A stretch of 64,000 bases of DNA from Cristatella mucedo. Taxonomy: Eukaryota > Bryozoa > Phylactolaemata > Cristatellidae. This document shows, piece by piece, positions 1 through 10,114 of this stretch (its first letter is position 1; each line of letters starts with the position of its first letter). The notes beneath the pieces were generated by a model. It saw nothing but the letters and a program-made list of their open reading frames with translations. It made no database searches and had not been told where the DNA came from. The stretch is from contig WPIO01000116.1 of NCBI GenBank assembly GCA_009760855.2, positions 994,501 to 1,058,500 on the forward strand. The letters run 5' to 3'. Both the position numbers and the translations under genes were made by a program.

Positions 1-206
1 ACGCGCAATAAGCTGGCCGCCACGAAACGAGCGTTTCTAGCTCTGACCTGCTTACCGTTACTAAAGGGGGTCGCGAGTCCGCGGCGTGAATTGGAAAGCG
101 AGACACACAGATTGGGGATTTTACTGAACTTTATTCGCAAGCGCACAAAGTCGCTGCGCGTCTAGTTCAGCTTTATCTCCACACTCCTCGCACGCTCTCA
201 ACTGCA

Positions 207-545
207 CCAACACTCTTGCGGAGGGAATACTCCTCCACACTAAGCGCGACCCGGACCCTAAACCCTAACCGGTGAACTAGGAATCCGTTCCCACCTGTGC
301 CGAGGGAATACCCCAAACACGCCAACTTAAACACTCTAGCGGAAGGAATACTTCACACTGAAGTGCGAACCGGAGTCTAAACCATACCCGGAGAACTAGA
401 ACTCGGTTTCCAACAGTGCGGCAGGAATACTCCACACACGCCAACTCAAGCACTCCTGCGGAGGAAATACTTCTCCACACTGAAGCGCGACCCGGAGCCT
501 AAACTCTACCCGGTGAACTAGAGCTCCACACACGCCAACTACGCC
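207..545. repeat. Three-copy tandem repeat of about 120 bp
   Basis: Copies start near 207, 330 and 450. Each carries the ordered landmarks CACTC-TGCGGA-GGAATA, CACTGAAG-CG, CCGGAG-CTAAAC, CCCGGTGAACTAG and CACGCCAACT. The third copy is short because an internal stretch before CACGCCAAC is missing. Copy 1 also contains a short telomere-like CCCTAAACCCTAACC word. The copies are clearly diverged, so the array is not recent. Confidence 0.75.
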
Positions 546-1236
546 TAGCTCGCGCCGGCAAATCCCTATGCCGAGACCACGTGCTAGCGCGCACACACAC
601 GACACAAAAGAAACAAAAGACGAAAGAACACACAAAATGCCAGCTCGGGCGCGATACGACCGTATTCGGTGGGGTTCCACCGAATCCTCCTAGCGCTGTC
701 TCGTCTTGTTCCGTCAATCGCCGGCGAACAGCCCGCCCTCCTCCCTCGCTTTCAGAGAAACGAGTGCGACGGCGTCGAAGCCGGACCAAAGACAAAAAGA
801 CACGAGGCCAAGAGCGAGCGTCGCTCGACTCTTATATACCTAGCTGAAACAATGGGGCAAGAGCTTAGTGGTATTGGGCCCGGACACCTTGGCCCATTAC
901 AGAAAGGAATTACTACCGTCCCCAGGCCACTGGAAGGGCACCTCCATCCAGCTTGAATGGCGAATGGGTTCCAGAAGATTCTTTCTTGGAAAGAGGGAAG
1001 GCGGGGGTTGACAGGCCAGCCAACATCTATCAGCAGCTTCCGCGAGTATTGCACCGATTCTAAAGGCCGAATCGCCGCCGCTCGTCTCAGAGCTTCCTGG
1101 CTTGCTCTTAAGCGCTTCCTCTCTAACCGCACTGACGCTCCTCTCTGGCTCACTGCTCCAGGACAAAGGGGCTCTAGCCCGCCGCCGAACAGCTCTTGTT
1201 CGCGCTAAAATTCAGCCAAGGCCAGCAGGGCGCTAC

Positions 1237-1340
1237 ACTGTTGTGGGCGATCATATATCGTGACTGCAAGCGCTGGCGATAGCCGTCAAGGCTCTTCTGT
1301 CGCTATACAAAAAAGAAGCTGTTTAATCAGCTAGGATGTA
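1237..1340 (+). mobile_element. SINE family 1, 5'-truncated copy
   Basis: Only the body and tail are present, from GGGCGATC through the AGCC-GGCT and AGCTG-CAGCT hairpins, ending in an A/T-rich tail near TTTATAAATTTAATG. The tRNA-like head with A and B boxes seen in the copies at 8.5, 20.8 and 31.6 kb is absent, as expected for a 5'-truncated retroinsertion. Confidence 0.7.
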
Positions 1341-2054
1341 TTTTTATAAATTTAATGAGGGTAAGGGTCACCGGCAAGGCCGTTGTCGGACCTACGGCAT
1401 GGCCGGATGTGTGGTAAGGTGAGGTCACCGGGGCTCTTGGGTAGGAGAAGCTTGCCGAGTAAGTCGTGGTGTTGGAGGCTCCTGGTCTCGCCGAGTTATA
1501 CACCTGGATGGTTGCAGGCGTGCTCCGGCGATGCGGCCACGCACGCAAGGCGACGAGTACCCAAGGCCCGAGTGGAACTGGATAGCACGCTTTTTGTTGA
1601 GACTTGTATATTCAGCGTTCCCCGTGTAGCGTGTTCGTGACCCCCTCCCGGTGTGTTAATAATGTGTTGGCGTCTTTCGGCTGAAGCTCTCGACTGTTGT
1701 GGACGTCTGCTCCGTCTACCCCAGAATACTCAGCCAGCCGGGTCTTGTACGGCGTATGCTTGTCGTGGTTGAACGGAGGCCGACGACGACGTGACGGTGG
1801 AAGCCGACTGACAAACTAACACGTTTGTTCGCGCTTGCTGCGTCGTCTTGCGCCCCTATAGTGTACTTTGTTTAGGACCCTCCCTGTAGACTTGTTTAGT
1901 TCCCCCGTTGTTGTTGTGCGCATGCGTTATTATAAAGAGGTTTTACCTGACTGCCGCTCGTCTTACCCTAGCTCAGCGGCATGGCGAGCAGCTTGGCCGG
2001 AGTATGGCAGGTTTGGTGGGAATTAGCCTCTGACCCCTGGAGCTCGGCTACACT

Positions 2055-2215
2055 TCTCACTTTCTCTTTGTTGTATGAGATAATATCTGTTAGCTACCAA
2101 ATGTGTACCGAAAGCTGCTCAGGTTGTGAGTGAGTGCATATGCACAGCTCTTTTACGTAGCACCCTCGTAGTCTTTGTGGATTTGTGGAGTTACAACCGG
2201 AGATACAAACGTATG
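2055..2215 (+). mobile_element. LINE-A 3' tail fragment
   Basis: The CACTTTCTCTTTGTTG ... GTACCGAAAGCTGCT ... GAGTTACA-CGGAGATACA series matches the ends of the copies at 5.07, 9.44, 11.9 and 20.0 kb. It is a 5'-truncated non-LTR retrotransposon end lacking the repeated ATTAC tail of other copies. Confidence 0.65.
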
Positions 2216-2217
2216 AA

Positions 2218-2520
2218 TATTGCTGCTATAGCTCTTCTAATAGGTGATGCTATTGTGCGACCATCACCAGGTGCGCGAAATTTAGGTGTCGTTTTTGACA
2301 GCTGCCTCAATTTTAAAAGCTTCATCCAGAAGAGTGCAGCTGACTATGAATATGGCTGCAAGCATTGTGTCTTCAAGTCCCAGAGGTTTGAGTACGTGTC
2401 TCCTTCGCTAAAAGAGCTAGGATGGATGCCGGTTGAGCAACAGATACAGAGCAAAGTTCTTATGCTGACCCCAAAGGCCCGCCACGGCTTGGCTACTTCT
2501 GTTTTAGTGAAATTTCTGTG
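2218..2520 (+). mobile_element. LINE reverse-transcriptase fragment (CR1/L2-like)
   Basis: The plus-strand translation contains GDAIVRPSPGARNLGVVFDS and then SPSLKELGWMPVEQQIQSK, the usual distal RT-thumb motifs of CR1/L2-clade LINEs (LGV-FD and LxWLPVExRIxFK in better copies). An open frame of 206 codons runs through it and past its end, but it begins inside the preceding LINE tail and has no conserved N-terminal part, so it is a fossil rather than a gene. A LINE tail (2055-2215) lies upstream of this RT piece, so two separate insertions abut. Confidence 0.75.
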
Positions 2521-2749
2521 CTGCCTACCAAGGCTAGCCACCAGTCACTTCTTCGAAATTTCAATGCTGCATGATTATGCAGCAAAGCTCTGCATACCGA
2601 CAACTTATCGTTTTGCCTTTGCACTATTTGCTGAGTCACAGTCAGTGTGCAGGCAACAGGGGCGTGCACTGCCACATGCTCAGAGACTATTGGCTGTTCA
2701 TCCGCCATTGCTTCGTGGCATACAGGCAGTGGTCAGACTAATCTAACGA

Positions 2750-4375
2750 AAACTTCTTATCAAGTGTTGCCGTTGGATCACTGAGTTTTGCTTGCTCGCC
2801 TGCAGCATGCAAACTGATGAGCAGGCTTGGTAGTTGTTTGCTGGTGTCTCACAGAATGCGAAAGCCATACTAGTTCGAATTTGAGCTTCACTATTGTAGT
2901 TCCAGCGAATTCCCGGTTGGGCAACGTCTTTGCCATCAGGAACAGCCTAGTCTGGTCACCTGCGAAAATACGTGAACGGCCCACCTCTCAAAAAACTCAG
3001 GCTGCTTCTATTATTGACGAAACGGTTGCTAGCGAAGCAGATAAGACTGACCTCACACTCAGCAACCAAATTTATAATGGTGACTGCACCTATTATTCAT
3101 GGTCTCGGAATGGCTGAATCATTCAGTCCAGCTGTTGAGAGTGCTAGGATTAATCTGGCGCTTTACTTGCCCCACCGAGTTGGTCGATTAAGGCTTTACT
3201 TCGCTCCCGAAATTAGTTCTTACTTGAGCGAGTTCGTATAGGCATGACTGTCTGTTGTGAGAATGTGCTCCAGGCCATCACCTTGGGCAGTCAATGCTGA
3301 CTACCCTCAGATTTGTGAGGTCAGGGTAGCACCCATGCTGGTATGGCTCACAGTTACAATGCAAGCCTTTGATGCTTGAGTGGTAGGACAAACTGCCACT
3401 GCAGCTTGACTCAATTGGCATGCATGGAATGTCATGGACTCAGACCCTGTCCAGCCGTTAGCTTGAGCTAGCATGGAGGCATGTACGTGTAGCTATTCAC
3501 AATTGCAATGAGGCTAAAGCACCAGGGCAGCTGGATAGGAAGCTCCAGTGCTACCAGCAGCCTGGGAGATATGCAGTAGCTCTGGCTCAGCGGTTGTAAC
3601 TGCCTATACCAGTGAGTAGAAGCATTCCAGTGCCAACAGAGTGAATGTACCTGCAGCACGGGAGATACAAGAATTCACCCATTATATCATGTTTTTGATG
3701 TACATCATTGTCCTTTCGATATTCATAAAAAGTCACTCAGTGTGTAATTTAGATAAGAAGCCTTTTCTTCCATTTTGGTCCAATGTTCAGTCCTTTTGTG
3801 GCTACAGAGTTAGATTTATGGTAGTTTGATGTAGAGCAGGTTGGCTTGCTTGCACACATTACTATGCCATCGCTATGAATCGTTATGAATTGGTGTGACT
3901 CATTTCGAGCATTTATTCGATGCTTCATAGAGCCGATACCTGGTAGAAATGACTTGCGACATGAAACGATCTGCGTGACATAAATGCTATTTAGATAAAG
4001 TTTTGACGTGGGTTATCACGATATCACTATTGCTGCAGCATACCGTGCTGCCGGAATAACAGCTATTTCTTAAGGTTTTGAACAGATCTGGAAGGTGGTT
4101 AAGTAAAAAAAACGCTGTAGCATTAACTATTGTCTTGGCAGATGTGCACATCTCCATAAATTGACGTTTTACATGAAATATTGTGGGTGAGCACACATGT
4201 ATTTGTGTATATTTTTAATTTAATTTTCAGGACTAGTTGTCAACTAGCTTCCCCTATTATTTTGAAAGGATTTTTTCTCCAGCTCATGTGCGAGTTTAAG
4301 GACACAGTCAGCCTCAAAATGACTATACATATATAGTGATTTTGAGGATATATATATATATATATATATCCTGTG
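2750..4375. other. No recognisable gene
   Basis: Short overlapping frames occur on both strands, none with a known motif or splice pattern. A (TA)n microsatellite occupies about 4349-4370. I see nothing else I can support. Confidence 0.5.
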
Positions 4376-4377
4376 AG

Positions 4378-4520
4378 TGATGTAACCTGTAGGCCAGATA
4401 GAGGATCTTGAAGTCGATTGGATAACACATGGAAAGCCAATGAAACTCAGATGGAAATGGTGTGATGTGGCAGCTACGCTGCTGCCGACAGGCGAAACAA
4501 GCCAAGCGCCTGTGCTGTGC
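4378..4520 (-). mobile_element. LINE RT-thumb fragment
   Basis: The minus-strand translation includes CHITPFPSEFHWLSMCYPID followed by FKILYLAYR, matching the HITPVLxxLHWLPxxxRIxFKIxLLxYK block of CR1/L2 LINEs. It is short and isolated, so a degraded insertion. Confidence 0.7.
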
Positions 4521-4725
4521 TCGAGTTACATATGTTTAAGGACACAGGCTGGGAGTGCTGAAGGCATATATTAGGACATACAATCCCGAGACGATGTAAT
4601 CTATGCATAGTGCCGAGGCTAGCAAATTTAAGGAGGACCATAATGCTAACGATTTAAAAACTTGCAAACTCGTATGAATAACCCGTGTCAATGCACCATA
4701 ACAAGCAACAAATAAAGTTAGCTTC

Positions 4726-5058
4726 ATGCCTGTTGTCACAGCTCATACCCTCGATCACCAAATGGCCTTCGTGCATTGCCAACTCGCCCTTGCCAATGTC
4801 TTGGCTGTATTACTTGGTATTGACCTCCATGGCCACGGTCCAGCTCTCTTGCATATTCAGGAGCCTAAAGCGGCTGAGGCTGCCAGAGATATAAAGGGGG
4901 CACATTGGAAAATCTTAGTCGTTCAAAAGATTCGCAGGGGAGATGATCGGAAGCTCATTCTGCTTCTTGTATTAGCTGGAATCAGTACCGAGACAAATGT
5001 CGAGAACTATTTAATTTCGAATTCCGAATTGACAACTGTAATTGTGCAAAGCCATTGA
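4726..5058 (+). CDS. Unassigned 110-aa ORF
   Basis: An ATG-initiated frame stays open for 110 codons and stops just before a LINE-A fragment. The protein begins MPVVTAHTLDHQMAFVHCQL, then a hydrophobic stretch with LAVLLGIDLHGHGPALLHIQ, a charged middle (KAAEAARDIK, KIRRGDDRK) and an ordinary C-terminus. It matches no family I recognise and carries no LINE motif. The composition looks protein-like, but there is no splice, promoter or paralogue evidence here. It may be a chance ORF, part of an unknown repeat, or a small gene or exon. Confidence 0.25.
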   Translation: MPVVTAHTLDHQMAFVHCQLALANVLAVLLGIDLHGHGPALLHIQEPKAAEAARDIKGAHWKILVVQKIRRGDDRKLILLLVLAGISTETNVENYLISNSELTTVIVQSH

Positions 5059-5065
5059 CGCCGGA

Positions 5066-5425
5066 TTGATATGGATGGCTTTAGTTCTGCAGGTCCTAGA
5101 CTGTGGAACTCGCTTCCACAATTCTTACGAAACGACAACTACTCTAGTACTGCCGACTATGGCTCATACTTTTCAGCAGACCTGAGCTACTACTTCCATG
5201 CTACTCACTACCTTAACTGCTCTCCTGACTCTGCTGTGCTTTTCACTTTCTCTTTGTTGTGTGAGACGAATTCTGTTTGCTACTGAATGCGTCCCGAAAG
5301 CTGCTTAGGCTGTGAGTGTGCTATGAAAAAACTCTCCTGCGTAACACCCACGTGGTCTTTATGACTTTGTGGAGTTACAGACGGAGATACATTACATTAC
5401 ATTACATTACATTACATTACGTATG
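5066..5425 (+). mobile_element. LINE-A 3' end with (ACATT)n tail
   Basis: The translated C-terminal motif SSAGPRLWNSLPQFLRNDNY is the hallmark C-terminus of CR1/L2-like ORF2 proteins (xAGPRLWNSLP). The noncoding tail ends in a run of ACATT repeats (about 5387-5420), a typical microsatellite 3' end for this group. It is severely 5'-truncated. Confidence 0.8.
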
Positions 5426-5527
5426 GTTAACAAGACACTCTATGAGACCGTGTAAGGTGTTACCCTCCAGACTGGAAATCTATGGTCAGGCTTGTTTAAT
5501 CACCCAAATGTCTTATCTATGTCAGCT

Positions 5528-5700
5528 AGTACAATGATAGCTGACTAGGTAAAGCTGTTGCTCTTGACATCGATCTCGAATTAACTGGTTTGAATCCATA
5601 GGTGGGCGATTCTTCATTACAGCTTCAAGCAGTGGTGATAGCCTCCAATTCTCAACTATCGCTATACAAAAATGACTTAAATTAGCTAGTATTTTTCTGT
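5528..5700 (+). mobile_element. SINE family 1, degraded copy
   Basis: A tRNA-like head (TAGCTGACTAGGTAAAGC as a mutated A box, GGTTTGAATCC as B box) is followed by the family body GGTGGGCGAT and the GCTATACAAAAA-AG word. Many substitutions make it older than the copies at 8.5 and 31.6 kb. Confidence 0.65.
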
Positions 5701-5984
5701 TCAACGATCTTATACTTGCAAAGTGTCGGAAGCTCCTACGCGAAATTGGTATGTTACGACTTTTACATACATTTAGGACTGCAAATAGTTGTAAGGATGC
5801 CTTTTACATTGTAAGCTGCATACGGCCTACAAAAACACCTACTTAGATTTTCGTACTTCTCAGTTAAGTATTTCCGGAAATGTTGACGGATTTATACAGC
5901 AAATAAACTGCGATTATCACTACATTAACATCTCTGTAGAGTATGGAAAACCACGTTAGACTAGCAATGTACATGGTAAAGTGG

Positions 5985-6384
5985 ACTTACTAGTGAGGTC
6001 TCTTCAGAAACCTCTCATTAACATTAAAAAGCCTAAGAAAATGCGACTTGGCAAAGTTCACATCTGTGCTCATATTTTGGATCACTTGTTCGTTCAAGCA
6101 TACATTTATTTTCTTAGATGCGAATGCCTGCGACATTTACTTGTGAACATTCCCTAATCATTACTATGTAGTGTAGAATCGTCCACGTTTAACAGCTTCA
6201 ATTTTTGCAGATCGAATGCTTTCCAGGATTTAAGTTAGGTGTCCATTTTGTGGCTCTGCTGTTGCATCGCCTTGATCAAGAACTTGCTCCACTTTGGTCA
6301 GAGATTTGTGACAATCTTGCTTCCGGTCCCTGTTGATAGCGGCTAACGCTGTGTCGTCCAAATTTCGTAGCTCATGTTCAGTGT
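5985..6384 (-). pseudogene. Decayed C2H2 zinc-finger terminal exon (copy P1)
   Basis: On the minus strand a good acceptor (CCCCTTTCAG) precedes an exon reading, in phase 1, DTEHELRNLDDTALAAIN, comparable in position to ETELKSQHSQ in the intact genes near 46 and 55 kb. About 320 nt downstream, the same distance as in the intact genes, comes EHRCELCQVAFS, a relic of finger 1 (CxxC then F-S), followed at once by several stops. The frame first breaks at NGHLT-stop. No further fingers are recognisable. It is a dead paralogue of the zinc-finger family that is tandemly repeated from 40 kb onward. Confidence 0.65.
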
Positions 6385-6389
6385 CTGAA

Positions 6390-8514
6390 AGGGGAAATAC
6401 ATGATTTTATTGTTGTCATAATGGAAAATCCAGCCATGTTTTTCACGCGATAACTTGGTCTGAAAGGAGTGATATTACCAGAAGCACTTAGGAGCCACAT
6501 GAAGTTTTCTCTTGCGGCTTTGGGTCGCACGTTTTATTTGTGTTCAAATCTCAGATGTCAAAAGAAATCCTGGACATTGCAGAGACCAATTAATGCTGGC
6601 CGCTGCATTGGCAGCATCTGTCAGCTAAGATTTCTGGTTGCTGAATACTCATGCAAGCATTCCCACACCAAAGGATACACGATTGAGGGGGTGGCTAAAA
6701 TGCATACCCAGGCGTCCTCCTTCCACTCATCACTGGCATGTCGCATGTGCCAAACAGCGAGTGCAAGTCCCTATCGAAAGGCAATGTCAGCCTTGGAATG
6801 CAAAGCCTCGTTTATAGGCATTGATGCCTAGAGCTATAGGCTGAAAGGTGAATAACTGGTCAGTTGAAGACACCTTGCTGCCTAGTGCTCAAGCCCAGAT
6901 AGCAATAAATGCTGCAGCTAAGAGCAAAGTGCAACATGCCTACTTTTGTACTTGTCACTCAGTCACGCAAAGATCAATATGCAGGGTAATGTCGTTGCTA
7001 ACAACTTTAAGGGATTACCACGATCCAAAAGTCAATCATGAAATCGTAAGGTTTTAATTGTTTTTTTCCAAGTTGTTGCCGCTTTAGTGCACTGGCAGGA
7101 ATGCATTTTCGTGGCCGTCTGTAGTCATGTTAGCAAAGTTGATCTTGGTTTAATGCTTTATAAGACGGCATATACTTGGAAAAGAGATTAAGCAAGTCAG
7201 TTGATGGCCATGTTTTACCTTGCTTCAATTCTTTGCAAGGTCTTAGTGGTCGTATTTTGTTGGCTTGCCACACCCAGCAGGCGGTGCTGCTGTGTTATCT
7301 CCAAGGCAGGCTCTTCGTTTGAGAAGTCGCTGAATTCATTCATCGTTTGGTACATGCAAGCTGGCTCATTTTTGGGAAAAATAGATATCCGGTGGACAAT
7401 AGTACGAAACTTTTTTATCATGGTGATAGTGAAGTAAAATCACACCAGCCTACTATACTCACGCTAGGCCTCTAACATAGTTGTTTGCCATAAATAATAT
7501 AACTATATTGCTTCGAATCTTTTGCTATTAAAAAAACATAATTAGCCAGTTATTGCAATAATTGCAGTTCATGGATGGGCTTATATGCTGAATTACACGG
7601 TTCTAATTCACATAGGCTTAGTCTTTTTTATGTGCACTAGTGCCAATTCAAAGCTGTAATACAGCTGTAGTATGACGAGTCGCCTGATCTCGGCTGGATA
7701 GATTTCTACGATATTTATAACAGCTTGAGCTGTATCGTATTGTATCGTGCGTACGATCTGTTTCAAATTTCCTACTTCACTGTGCAGTTAAAATGCAGAG
7801 CTTGTAGCTTAATGGAATGCGACATGAATGGTTATAAGACAATTACTTGATTATTCCTTAAACCAACGTATCCAAGCATTACATTATGATAACAGATTCC
7901 TATAGCTTTAGTTGGATTTGAAGTTTTGAACTTGTAAATATTTTTTTAAACTATGAAATATTCAAAATTTACCAGCTCTGATTTATCGCTGTTCAAGTAC
8001 AAGTATTTTGGTTTTACATTCAAAATGCATAATGAGATTTTAATTAAAAGTGTCATGCAGTACTTACCAAGAGAAAGCTGCCATTTTCAAAAAACCAGTG
8101 TAATTACTCGAATATTAGGTTACACCAGATCAAAAGGTTTTTAATTTTGGCGTGAGAGTTTTGATTATAAGATTTATCTGTCTCGAAGAAACCAGTCGAA
8201 GGCTTTTTTGGAATTCACGTTGGTCCTTTTATTAGACTGACCTTCAGCATCTCAGTTGGCTGTCAACTTGAAAGCAAATGTGGATATTATTTTAAGTAAC
8301 GCACCCATTGTAATATGTTTTAATTTATATGAATAATTGGAAGCACCAGAAACATGATATACGTTTACTACAACTTCTAATGGGCTTTACAAATTGAACA
8401 ATTCTCAAATCGTTGACTCTGGGCTGTTGTGAGTTTTCTTCAGATGGCTTTTCAAGTATTCCTTTCAGGTATGAGCCACTTTACATTGATTTCAAGCAAT
8501 AATTTAATCGCCCC
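6390..8514. other. No supported gene; possible remnants of P1/P2 introns
   Basis: There are several open frames of 60-120 codons on both strands, none with a recognised motif. By analogy with the intact zinc-finger units, this could be intron and upstream sequence of pseudogene copies P1 and P2, but no first coding exon was found. A minus-strand frame at 7215-7421 ends at a possible GTAAAA donor and is the most exon-like item here, with no family match. Confidence 0.4.
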
Positions 8515-8705
8515 TAATGAGCCGTGGTGACTCACTAGGTCAGTCGGTTGCTTCTCACGTTCTCGCCCCCAAGGTCGTATGTTCGAATACTGTGGTGGGC
8601 GATCCTTTATCGCCACTGCAAGCGGCGGTGATAGCCGTAAAGGCTCTTTTGTCGCTATGCAAAAAGAAGCTGTTAAATCAGCTAGCACATATTTATTTAT
8701 TTAAT
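8515..8705 (+). mobile_element. SINE family 1, near full length
   Basis: The tRNA-derived head shows an A-box-like word around TGACTCACTAGGTCAGTCGG (8523-8542) and a B box GTTCGAATACT. The body GGGCGATCCTTTATCGCC and a chain of small hairpins follow, and the element ends in ATTTATTTATTT. It is a Pol III-type SINE and lies beside the decayed zinc-finger exon P2. Confidence 0.8.
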
Positions 8706-8714
8706 GAGTCAAAT

Positions 8715-9222
8715 AGTGACACCGAAGATATCCCTGTTTTCAAACAATTTCTATGCACTAAGAATCCGAGGTTTCTGACCGATACGAGTCAACACATGGG
8801 TAGTTGAGTGAGCCACCTCTCTTAATTTCGTTTGGCTGTGGTGATGCTCATGCGGCTTCTCCACAGAGTACTTCATAATATGTTACACGTGGCCTTGACT
8901 TAAAAGCTTGAGAAAATGCTTTTTTGGACGTACATAGAGTTTAACCTCCGAGCTTCATTTTCGGATTTCTGTCCACTTAACATTCCAAACTAATTAAAAC
9001 TTGGTATAGAATCGTTGGTATCATTCATTTTCTACAGCTCATGTTTTTGCACGTTCACAGCAATTCCTTGAAAAATTCGGCTATTTTGTGGCTTTGCAGT
9101 TGCTATGTCCTAATCATGAAATGGCTCAGCACCATTTAGAGCTTTGTGGCAATATAGCTTCCGGTCCTATTTGATAGCAGCTAATGTCGTGTCGTCCGAA
9201 AGTTGCAGCACCAGCAAAGTGC
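8715..9222 (-). pseudogene. Decayed C2H2 zinc-finger terminal exon (copy P2)
   Basis: The minus-strand acceptor TTTACTGTTGTAG opens an exon with SDDTTLAAIK-stop-DRK, homologous to LDDTALAAINRDRK in P1. About 290 nt on is CTSKKAFSQAFKS, a relic of finger 1 (CESCGKVFSQACNLK in the intact genes). After a frameshift, REVAHSTTHVLTRIGQKP is a relic of finger 2 and its linker. Several stops and frameshifts make it non-functional. A SINE is inserted at its 3' side. P1 and P2 are closer to each other than to the array genes at 40-64 kb. Confidence 0.65.
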
Positions 9223-9434
9223 CTACAACAGTAAAGTTTATGACTTTGGTGTAAAGATTGGAACATAAGCTACAGCTAGGTTGTTCATGTTTGTATTAGG
9301 TCTAAAAGGAATGATAATTCAAGGGGCCCTTGAAATTCGCATGCAGTTTTCTTAAAAGGTCTCTAAAACACATCTATTTATAACAGCTTTTAGTGCATCC
9401 CAGTGCGTCCTTTATATGCCTTTGTGAGCTGAAA

Positions 9435-9765
9435 CTGGGCATGCGTCCTAGTCTGTGGAACTCGCTTCCACAATTCTTGCGCAACGACAACTACTCTCCT
9501 ACTGCCGACTATGGCACATCCTTTTCAGCGGTCCTGAGCTGCTACTTTTATGCTACTCACTACCTCAACTGCTCTCGTGACTGTGCTATGCTTCCCACTT
9601 TCTCTTTGTTGCGTGAGACGAAGTCTGTTGGCTACCGAATGCGTACCGAAAGCCGCTTAGGCTGTGAGTGCGCTATACAAAACTCTCCTGCGTAACACCC
9701 ACATAGTCTTTATGACTTTGTGGAGTTACAGATGGAGATACGTTACATTACATTACTAACCACAC
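9435..9765 (+). mobile_element. LINE-A 3' end
   Basis: It contains RPSLWNSLPQFLRNDNYSPT and the tail word GGAGATACGTTACATTACATTAC. It is 5'-truncated and followed directly by a LINE-B tail fragment. Confidence 0.8.
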
Positions 9766-9905
9766 TGGCATGCTCACCCTGTGCATGTCACCCCTTGCCA
9801 TGCTATTCTCGTTGTCTATAGAGCATGGTACCACTAATCATTCGATCGTATTTTCTTGCAGCCAATTTAAAGTGCCTAGAAGAGATTGAGTTCTATGAGA
9901 TTGAG
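9766..9905 (+). mobile_element. LINE-B 3' tail fragment
   Basis: The ordered words CTCACCCTGTGCATGTCACC, CATTCGATCGTATTTTC-TTGCAGC and AAGTGCCTAGAAGAGATTGAG match the noncoding 3' tail of a second LINE family (other copies at 19.1, 24.8, 36.4 and 38.0 kb). It is truncated at both ends. Confidence 0.65.
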
Positions 9906-10114
9906 TTCTACTACATCAAGTATGTGTTATTAAGAAAAATCGACGGTACTGAAACACAAATTGATATTTTAAAATTTACATGCCTAATGACAATTACAGT
10001 TGTGTAAAAAACTGTACTCAAATCTGATTCATAGTCGATAACATCACAAGGGGAGCTTCGAACTAATGTTAATCACAAGACTCTGCCTTTAACTTTCTTA
10101 TGGGTTTTCCAGTA

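Larger units (their letters stand above)
1..1990. other. GC/CpG-rich stretch, no gene recognised
   Basis: This is visibly richer in GC and CpG than the rest of the window. It contains a three-copy tandem repeat (207-545), a TATA-like word on the plus strand (832-838) and a truncated SINE (1237-1340). The open frames here are short, overlap on both strands and resemble nothing I know. It could be a CpG-rich promoter region or part of an unrecognised transposon, but I see no terminal repeats that would prove an element. Confidence 0.4.

Noticed and set aside
752-1153. 133-codon minus-strand ORF in the GC-rich left end
   Set aside because: No motif, overlapping open frames on both strands as expected from high GC content, and no splice or repeat support.
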